Assembly (NCBI GenBank): GCA_028023455.1
Contig: JAQFVV010000050.1
Span: forward strand, 3,600,626 to 3,664,625
Length of the DNA: 64,000 nucleotides
Source: Epiperipatus broadwayi
Taxonomy: Eukaryota > Onychophora > Udeonychophora > Euonychophora > Peripatidae
Direction: 5' to 3'
Made by a program: the position numbers and the translations under genes. Below the pieces are notes generated by a model. It was given only the letters and a program-made list of their open reading frames with translations, ran no database searches and was not told the DNA's origin. Of the stretch, positions 57,131-64,000 are shown in pieces (the first letter of the stretch is position 1; every line of letters begins with the position of its first letter).

Positions 57131-57497
57131 GTGTCATTTGTCTTTTATTATATCTTTATTTATATGAATTTAAAAAAAAATGGTGAAGTATGGAGGTGTT
57201 TATTATATCTATAAAGATATTACATATGGGACAGAGAAAGGTGATAACTCCGTGTGTGAACATTTAAAAAAATCAGATGTATTAATCTTTAACTGAGGTT
57301 TAAAATTTGAATCTGTGCTAGAGATAATCTCTAGTCTCGAAAATGATTAGTCATAATCATTAGTGTATTTATCTGAAATAGATGGCATCGAAGTTGTGAG
57401 TGGGGGAGTTTGTCAATGATAAATGAAAATGTAACAATTTACTCTAGATAAATACTTTGCATATAATAGAGATATATATGAGAGATAGTGACCTGGG

Positions 57498-57537
57498 CCA
57501 ACTGAGGAGAGCTGGTTCAGCACGAAATGCATCTTGG
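57498..57537 (+). ncRNA. hammerhead ribozyme motif, downstream repeat of R4
   Basis: CCAA, CTGAGGA (position 7 may be any base), GAGCT with loop GGTTC and AGCAC (four of five pairs), GAA, ATGCAT (stem III AT/AT around GC), C, TTGG, with the outer GAC at 57490 able to pair GTC at 57539. All conserved core bases and the ATC cleavage triplet are present. Together with 55982 it is the most complete copy in the window. Confidence 0.8.
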
Positions 57538-57640
57538 AGTCATTTGTCTTTTATTATATCTTTATTTATATGAATTTAAAAAGAATGGTGAAGTATGGAG
57601 GTGTTTATTATATCTATAATAAGTATCTACGAAAAATATT

Positions 57641-59200
57641 TGTTTGCATTTATTTCTACTTTTCCTTTCAACTTTATATATATATACACATACACTACTA
57701 TGTCGTTGTATATCATAAGACACATAATCGTCTCAATATATGTATATATAATAAAACATTATAATTAACCAGCATTTTCAAAAATACCAGTATATACTTA
57801 AATAAATAAAACCTATTATAATCAGGCTATAGTATGATTCTCAAAATTATTGTTTTGAAAAAGTTATAAAAATTCAATCTATAAAAGTTTCATTAATTTT
57901 GTATAATTTGTTCACTATTCATACATCAACAACTGAATTTCATTATTAATATTTGGCGTATATAAGATTCCTCTTTATTTATTTCAAGGTAGAATCTCAG
58001 CATATATCTTTTCAAGGTTTGCTGTTTTTTTATGAATCAATCCCTTATCTAAATTCTTCTATATTATAACCATCTTTTCAGTGTAAAACGTTACATAATC
58101 TTTTCTTACTGTGTATGCATTTCATCATCAATTTTAGTCTATTTAGCGAACTAAAAGCATCAAACACCTGAATCTCCATACCTTTTTTGATAGTTCAATA
58201 TCTCGCCATATATCAATCTCATGCAAGTTAGGGAATGATTTCTACCCACTTGTAATACTGTGTGGAACTGTAGATATATATGTGAAATAGACCCAGTGCA
58301 TATATAGCATCGTTATCGTTTTTATTCGTGTATTTCTCAATTCATACGTGAGCACATTTCTCTAACTTTCCTAACGAGTGAAATATGCTTCTGGAGTAAA
58401 TGCATAGTAAGTTAGAATGTCGTAACTTTCGATACTAATAGATAATTGCAATATGATAAAGTTGAGATGAAGAATACACTGATAAAGACAAAAAAAAACT
58501 TGAAAAATTTGCATATTTATGTAATGACGTCAATTTTGAATTAAATAAAATTCTAAATAATGTAAATGTTTTTTTTTTTAAATAAAAAAAATGTGTAAAA
58601 AAAACCAAACACCCATCCAATTTCCTCTTCTGATTTACAGTATATGATTATTTTTTAACGCCCATAATTGTCCTCCTTAACAAACCATTATTGATTATCC
58701 AAATTTAGCGCACGTGATCATCATTATGTAAAAAGGATTGACATTTAACCATATTATTACCACACCCTCTAAAAGTATCTAATGTTTTTCTTTTATTTTA
58801 GTTATTGTTAGATTAAAAGTATTCCAAAGGTAATGCATAAATCACTTAGGTATTTATTATTATTTTAAAAATATAACTTTTATGTATGATACGCTCTCTA
58901 GCGTAGCTTTGACTTAATAAAATAAATTAGAGAAAAAGAATCGCTGTGGAATGTACAAACAACTAACTTATTTTATATCTTTCTTTTGTGTAAATATATA
59001 TTTTAACAAACTTATTAATTATAGTCAAGTAGTGATACAAAATAATTAATGCCTGTTTATCTCCAGTAACAAAATAACCATCGCCTTTAATTTTAATTTC
59101 TATCGTTCAATAAGAATAGTATTGCTTTCTAATTTATATTTAAATTAAATTATTTATATGAAATAAAACTTGTTACTTCTCAGTTCTAAATAAAATATTT
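57641..59200. other. AT-rich DNA, no gene seen
   Basis: No supported frame. Short (TA)n runs near 57677 and 57740. Confidence 0.5.
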
Positions 59201-59204
59201 AGTG

Positions 59205-59600
59205 CGCATGGAATACTCTTAGCGCTCCCATTTAATAGATAGTTACGGCGCATACTGACGTTAGCGCCAACTAACTAATCTATTACAAGCGAGCTGTTGC
59301 CGCACGTCATAGACTGTGGATAAATTGAATTTACAGGACTGTTCGGTTTAAAAATCAAATGAATAGATTACAACTTACTTTTTAACAAAAAATATGAATA
59401 AACGTAACATGGAATAATAAATACGGATATTATACAGGTTTTTACCACTTTGAAAGATTTTTAACGGACTATTACTAACTTGAATATCTAAGATCTATTT
59501 CCATCAGCGTGCATGATTCCGAGACATGCTTTGTGGACCGAACGGCACACCTTTTGATTAAAAGTTATCAAGTTGTTTCAGCGAAAAATCATGCGAAAAG
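59205..59600 (+). promoter_or_regulatory. CpG cluster, possible promoter and first exon
   Basis: 59205-59320 has about ten CpG dinucleotides (GCGCATGG, AGCGCTCC, ACGGCGCA, GACGTTAGCGCC, CAAGCGAGC, GCCGCACGTC), far more than any comparable stretch of this CpG-poor window. Downstream a possible untranslated leader leads to ATGCGAAAA|GTAAGA: an ATG at 59591 three codons before a strong splice-donor consensus at 59600. A short upstream frame (MIPRHALWTERHTF at 59510) ends before it. No second exon is identified. Confidence 0.3.
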
Positions 59601-60865
59601 TAAGATATATATTTGTTAATATAGTAATTTTTTTAGGCAATACATTGTAATTTATCATTATATATCTTGCATGTATGCATATATATGCACCTGTGATTTC
59701 ATAGTGACTATAATTTATATCTACCAAAAAAAAAAAAAACCTCCTTATGCCACTGTTTTTATAAGGAGGGAGACATTATAAATTAAAAAAAAAAATTAGG
59801 CAAATGTATTTTCTTAAAACTTCCGGTATAATCAAAACAATTGGCAATACACTAATTTTAAAAATATATTGATATTAATTACTGAAAATATAAAATAAAA
59901 AAATATTTACATATGATTATCCTTTCCCTATGGCGATCTGGATAATCGTAAGTTTACTGTGTACTTACTTGGGCACAATTTTTATTTTGTTTTCCTCCTT
60001 TTTTCTTAAATTCTATCTATTTATGCATAGGTTTATCGGTGCGTGCTTATATGTCTGCTGATTTTCTTTAAGTGAAAGCTATATTTTGTTTTCTTTCACA
60101 AAGTAATGTATTTGAACAAAACTTCAGTATATATTTATATAAAATCATAATTATATCGGCAATTAATAGGCATCTAACATTTTTATTCTTTGCTACATTA
60201 CACAATTGTACTTTTGCATATCCCTAGTATCATTTATTTACTTCTACATGTATGTATATTAAACTTATATATGCGCACATAGTAATAATCCATATATATG
60301 TGTGTGTATGTTCAGTGAGCTTGAAATAGATATATATTTAATAAACTTGCAATAAGATTTGTGATGAACTGCGTTAACATTTAATGAATCAAAACATTTG
60401 TTTGACATAGAACGGTGTGATCAAAAGTGTGTTATTTGTCATTCTCAATGACAATTTTGCGAACCTTTTTTAAGAGAAAACAAAGAAATCTACAACACAG
60501 ATAATAAAAAGGTGCAAATATTTCCACATGGTTTTGTTACAATATAGTTTACCATTATAAATCTCAAACTTCAAATCCATAGTATCATAAATTAAATTAC
60601 ATTAAATTATGAGCTGGCTAAATATTATAGCAGTATGCATTTTAGATAATGGGATACATTGTTATACGATTTATAATTATAGACAGCTTTATAAGCATAT
60701 TACTAACAGAAATATGTATACAAAAATTATTTACATCTTAAGATTTATTGACTATAAAATATTACATTATAGAAGTAAGCTAATATAATTATAAGGGACT
60801 TGCAAGTCAGACTTTCAAGCTAATATATATATATGTTAAAACGAAGATTTGCACGGGTTAAATAT
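59601..60865. other. AT-rich DNA, no gene seen
   Basis: If the preceding segment is a first exon, this would be intron. A small stem (CCTCCTTA.../TAAGGAGG) lies at 59741-59769. Confidence 0.45.
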
Positions 60866-60867
60866 AT

Positions 60868-61650
60868 AAGATACATATTTTGCGGGTTCATATTAATAGT
60901 GTTTTATTAGCAAATAGTTATAATTACAAATTTATAAAAAAAGCCTTATTTCAAGCCCAAAATAGACAAAATAGGAAACAAAAAGATGATAAATCAGCTA
61001 TTAGGATTTGTGTTCCACATGTAAAAGGAACTACAGACAGTATCTGACGTATATTAAAACGTTATAATATAGATACAGCATTTTCTGCTCATCAAAAGAT
61101 CAGCAATATAATAACCAAGCCTAAGGATTCAATCCCTCTTGAATCTCATGGTGTCTATCAAATCTCATGTAAAAATTGTAAAGCTTCTTACATAGGTATG
61201 AGTAATCGTCGCATCAGTGTTAGGAGAGATGAGCATGCTAATGCAGTTAAACAATACTCATCATCATCAGCACTCTCACTCCATACTATAGATTCAGGTC
61301 ATAAAATTGATTTTTCTAGTACCAGGATCATATCCAGATGTGATAATCTCTACCAATGCAAAATTAGAGAAGCCATTGAGATACTTAAAAGGCCAGATTG
61401 TATTAATAAGCAAGATGATACATGCAAACTTCCTCCTATTTGGAAAGATTTTTTTAAAAAAACATTCATAAATTTAACATTTTTTGCTATTAGTGGAATT
61501 TTAACATTTTATTCAAATCAGTGATTGTAGCACCTCTACAACTGTCTTTCTACCTTTTATAAATATGTGGATGGCTTTGACCAAGTCAAAACGTCAGTAT
61601 ATTAATATTAAAAGTTTTTAACATGGATGAACCCGCAAAATATGTACTAT
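60868..61650 (+). mobile_element. Penelope-like element fragment (PLE2) with inverted ends
   Basis: The left end (AAGATACATATTTTGCGGGTTCAT region, 60869-60892) is the inverse of the right end (ATGAACCCGCAAAATATGTA, 61627-61646). It encloses the 3' quarter of a PLE frame and its 3' UTR. The same ends bound PLE3 at 18.8 kb, so the two are one subfamily, different from PLE1. Confidence 0.8.
60976..61524 (+). pseudogene. Penelope-like GIY-YIG C-terminal domain, one in-frame stop
   Basis: The frame reads DKSAIRICVPHVKGTTDSI, a TGA stop at 61045-61047, RILKRYNIDTAFSAHQKISN, IITKPKDSIPLESHGVYQIS, CKNCKASYIGMSNRRISVRR, DEHANAVK, then CRYD-like linker, YQCKIREAIEILKRPDCINK and CKLPPIWKDFF, ending FYSNQ at 61522. 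VYQ..C..C.ASYIG...R...R..EH is the GIY-YIG nuclease core (YQ/YIG tyrosines, Arg and His kept), and a Glu follows in REAIEI. The nuclease would nick target DNA for insertion. The reverse transcriptase is missing, so the copy is dead as an element although the nuclease half is remarkably well kept. Confidence 0.88.
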
Positions 61651-61664
61651 ATATATATATATCT

Positions 61665-61912
61665 CACAAATAAGCTCTTAACAAGTTTTGCAGAATATCC
61701 CCAACCCCAGACTGGTTTCTACTACTGGCTTCCTCAGTGAGGTACTAAGATATTCAAGCATTAGATTAAAAATAACAAGAAAATCCCAGCACTTTATTTA
61801 ATAGATAACTATTAAGTAGAAAATCTGAAATTTTCAGACATTCATATGTCTTCGAATCCAGCAACTGGTCTGGGGTTGGGGATATTCTGCAAAGCTTATT
61901 AAGAGCTTATTT
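61665..61912. mobile_element. foldback element related to family B
   Basis: AATAAGCTCTTAACAAGTTT, TGCAGAATATCCCCAACCC and CAGACTGGT on the left pair with ACTGGTCTGGGGTTGGGGAT, ATTCTGCAAAGC and TTATTAAGAGCTTATT on the right. The CCCCAACCCCAGACTGGTTTC and CCTCAGTGAGG blocks show kinship with family B. Confidence 0.85.
61705..61742 (-). ncRNA. hammerhead-like motif, family B type, best copy
   Basis: Minus strand: CCTCA, CTGAGGA (core valid), AGCCAGTAGTA in the stem II position (only about two pairs), GAA, stem III AC/GT with loop CA, C (cleavage triplet GTC), TGGGG. Stem I CCTCA/TGGGG gives five pairs with one wobble. The weak stem II is the main doubt. Confidence 0.5.
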
Positions 61913-62017
61913 GCAAGCTCTTTATATGACATTTGTAATACAAGCTTGTTAAATTAGGTCATGTGACATATGACTTGATTTCCTTGTAATATATATATAA
62001 AATGTCTCATAGCTATA

Positions 62018-62140
62018 TTATTTTAGTCACACTTTCCTTTTAAATAAAGAAAAATTTGGCTTTTTGCAGTTCATTGAAAAGTTCTTTTCAATGGGCTTCA
62101 AAGTTCAAGCTTAAATTTATGTAGAGGGGAAGTGTGGCTG
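62018..62140. repeat. foldback with a second arm copy at 13.4 kb
   Basis: AGTCACACTTTCC, AAATAAAG, GGCTTTTTGCAG and TTCATTGAAAAG on the left pair with CTTTTCAATGGGCTTCAAAG to GGGGAAGTGTGGCTG on the right. The left arm resembles 13428-13480. Confidence 0.75.
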
Positions 62141-62590
62141 AAAAAATATACTTATGGGGCATATCAAATATTTCATATATATTATAGCTAGAGTTATACA
62201 TTGCTTCTATTTCATACACATATATGTATATTAAATAAATATAAAGCATTCATAGTCATAATAAATATTCATAATAACAATAAATACCCAGTGGTATTTT
62301 TAGTTATTTTCTTAACATCAATCTTAATTGTTAAAGTTTCTAAATTTGCTGGAAGAAAATATCATATTTATATATTGTTTATTTATTAAAGTTTCATATT
62401 TCAGTTTGTAAAAAATGCCTTTTTGATTTCTTTTTTATTGTTTTTATCTTCATAAAGAAATCTCCTATTGAAAATAAAATTATACCATTTTCATGATCAA
62501 AGAAAACAGTTGCATTTATTAAATTATTATTATTATTATTTATATGTTTATATTTTGGATTATATTTTGATTAACAGAAAGTACATATTT
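62141..62590. other. AT-rich stretch, nothing recognised
   Basis: A short (ATT)n run near 62522-62540. No frame is supported. Confidence 0.5.
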
Positions 62591-62593
62591 TAA

Positions 62594-64000
62594 GATTGTA
62601 ATGTTCTTTATAAATTTAACACTGGAAGTGATCATCGATTAGTAAGATGTAAGATATGTGTTAATGCAAAACTAGGAAAACAAAAATTATTAAGAAATAC
62701 AATATGTACAGTTGATATTTCTAATCTTCAGAAACATTCTAATGAATTTAAATTAGAACTTAAAAATCGGTTTCAAGTATTAGTAGATTTTGAACATGAT
62801 TCAGATTTGAATGTAATTAATATGAAAATAACTGATACACTTTTAAAAACTGCAACAAAGATAGCTGGTAGAAAAAAGCAGCAATTGACCAATAAAATTT
62901 CTACTGGGACTACAGAATTTATGAAGAAAAGAAGGAATATTAAGATATACAAAAATGATGCAATAAAAAGGATTGAATATCTCGAATTTTGTAAAATGGT
63001 GCAGAAAAAGAGTTGAAAATGATATAAGAAAGTATAACTGTGAACTATCAAGGAAAGCTGTAGAAGAAAATAAAAGTCTTAAGAATGTAAAACAACGTTT
63101 TGGTATTGGTAGGAAATTTATATCTGCAATAAGAAAAAAAGATGGAATTATTACTAAAAAGAGAGATGACATCATGAAAGAGGTAGAAGACTTTTATCAA
63201 GAATTATATAATAATAAAGAACAAGTACCTCCTATATCTATTACATCTTCTAAATTGCCCAGAATTTTAAATGAAGAAGTCAGACATGCAATTAAATGCA
63301 TGAAAAAAGGAAAGGCTGCAGGTAATTATGGAATTATAATTGATATATTAAAAGAAGCAGGTGAAGAAATAATTTTTTTTTAGAAAAGTTATATACCAAA
63401 TGTCTAAATGATAAAGATATACTAGATGATTGGAAGAATGCTGTATTAATATTAATATTTAAAAAAAGATGATAAAGAAATTATAAATTACAGACCTATC
63501 AGCCTTTTATCAGTTTTCTACAAAATTTTTACGAAGATAATTATAACAGAGAACATTGGATTTCCACCAACCAAGAGAACAAGCTAGATTTAAAAGTGGT
63601 TTTAGTACAGTAGATCATATCCAGGTATTGAGAGAAGTTATAGAAAGGACAAATTAATATGAGTTGCCATTATGTTTTGGATTTGTAGATTATGAAAAAG
63701 CTTTTGATTCTATAAACATTTCTTCAATGATTAAAGCATTGGATCATCAAGATATAGATCTAGGATATTGCCATATTTAAAAAAATATTTATAAAAATGC
63801 AACGGCAACAACTAGATTACACAATGATACTGGGATTGTCAACATTAAGAAGGATGTAAGTCAGGGTGACTCCATATCTCCAAAACTTTTTACAGCACTG
63901 CTTCAAGAAATATTTTGTGGATTAAAACTGGAATCTAAAGGAGTGAAATTAAATGGAGATTATTTAAGTCATTTAGATTTTTCAGATGATGTAGTTGTTT
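62594..64000 (+). pseudogene. RTE-type LINE ORF2: endonuclease end and reverse transcriptase, runs off the window
   Basis: The first frame, open 62594-63013, reads VLYKFNTGSDHRLVRCKI, the C-terminal motif of an apurinic-type endonuclease (SDHR, with the catalytic Asp-His), then a lysine-rich linker. A +1 shift near 63000 leads to the frame ending at 63383 (SRKAVEENKSLKNVKQRFGI, EVEDFYQELYNNKEQVP, CMKKGKAAGNYGII, where GKA.G.DGI is usual). After further shifts the reverse-transcriptase blocks follow: DDWKNAVLILIFKK, INYRPISLLSVFYKIFTKII, REQARFKSGFSTVDHI, FGFVDYEKAFDSI (motif A), DVSQGDSISPKLF (motif B) and HLDFSDDVVV (motif C; usually FADD). At least four frame changes and several stops make it inactive. 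The order is unmistakable, and the 3' end lies beyond base 64000. Confidence 0.9.

Larger units (their letters stand above)
56795..57640 (+). mobile_element. retrozyme-like element R4: palindrome plus hammerhead-bearing direct repeats
   Basis: Arms 56795-57058 and 57176-57440 are inverted copies (AAACTCCCTCCACTCACAA, GAGATTATCTCTAG, CTTTAAACCTCAGTTAAAGA, TCTGTCCC.TATGTAAT). The loop between them is a segment of about 110-150 bp with a hammerhead (GAGAGATAGTGACCTGGGCC to GTATGGAGGTGTTTATTATA), repeated in the same orientation at 57472-57628. The two cleavage sites are 407 bp apart. Direct repeats that each carry a hammerhead, enclosing one monomer, are the hallmark of retrozymes. There is no coding capacity. 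Such elements would depend on a reverse transcriptase supplied in trans. Confidence 0.75.

Noticed and set aside
62773-63175. Minus-strand frames of 92 and 110 codons.
   Set aside because: They are antisense shadows of the RTE LINE frame on the plus strand.

Overview
The window is A+T-rich (roughly 70-75% by eye), eukaryotic, and built almost wholly of decayed mobile DNA, microsatellites and unassigned intergenic or intronic sequence. I found no intact protein-coding gene. tRNA-derived SINEs, RTE-type LINEs with (GAT)n tails, Penelope-like elements (PLEs), mariner and pogo-like DNA transposons and (TA)n runs all point to an animal, most likely an invertebrate. I cannot name the phylum. Nearly all open frames over 60 codons are chance frames of AT-rich DNA. 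The meaningful ones are relics of reverse transcriptases or transposases.

Layout. 0-5 kb: a SINE end and mostly unassigned DNA. 5-9 kb: foldbacks, a near-complete PLE insertion flanked by 19-bp direct repeats, and an RTE 3' end. 9-21 kb: four SINEs, RTE/LINE relics on both strands, a 1175-bp pogo-like element with a TA target duplication, a PLE-derived inverted-repeat relic and a minisatellite. 21-30 kb: a hairpin element, two direct-repeat elements with hammerhead motifs, a 1.65-kb minisatellite with higher-order structure, and a palindromic hammerhead element. 30-47 kb: a recent 276-bp tandem duplication, a PLE relic, a mariner relic, a nested repeat cluster, an exon-like open stretch, two hairpin elements and a LINE C-terminal relic. 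47-50 kb: foldbacks, a tandem repeat and a MITE. 50.9-53.9 kb: a purine-skewed segment without recognised repeats. 55.4-57.6 kb: a 1.25-kb palindrome and a direct-repeat element, both with hammerhead motifs. 59.2-59.6 kb: a CpG cluster that could be a promoter and first exon. 60.8-64 kb: a PLE fragment, foldbacks and a decayed RTE LINE that leaves the window.

Main observation. Several otherwise different repeat families carry a short motif that folds as a type I hammerhead ribozyme with a tiny stem III: stem I CCAA/TTGG, core CTGANGA, stem II GTGCT/AGCAC, GAA, stem III, then H before TTGG. Stem III covaries between copies (ATG/CAT against ATA/TAT). In one element (56.8-57.6 kb) two motifs lie in the same orientation in direct repeats, 407 bp apart, which is the layout of retrozymes (small non-autonomous retroelements whose RNA self-cleaves into monomers and circularises). 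Hammerhead-like motifs of other sequence occur in a second foldback family, in a third palindrome, and in both inverted arms of the PLE at 6.3-7.9 kb. Hammerheads in PLEs and animal retrozymes are established knowledge. The copies, their pairing and their arrangement are read here by eye from the sequence.
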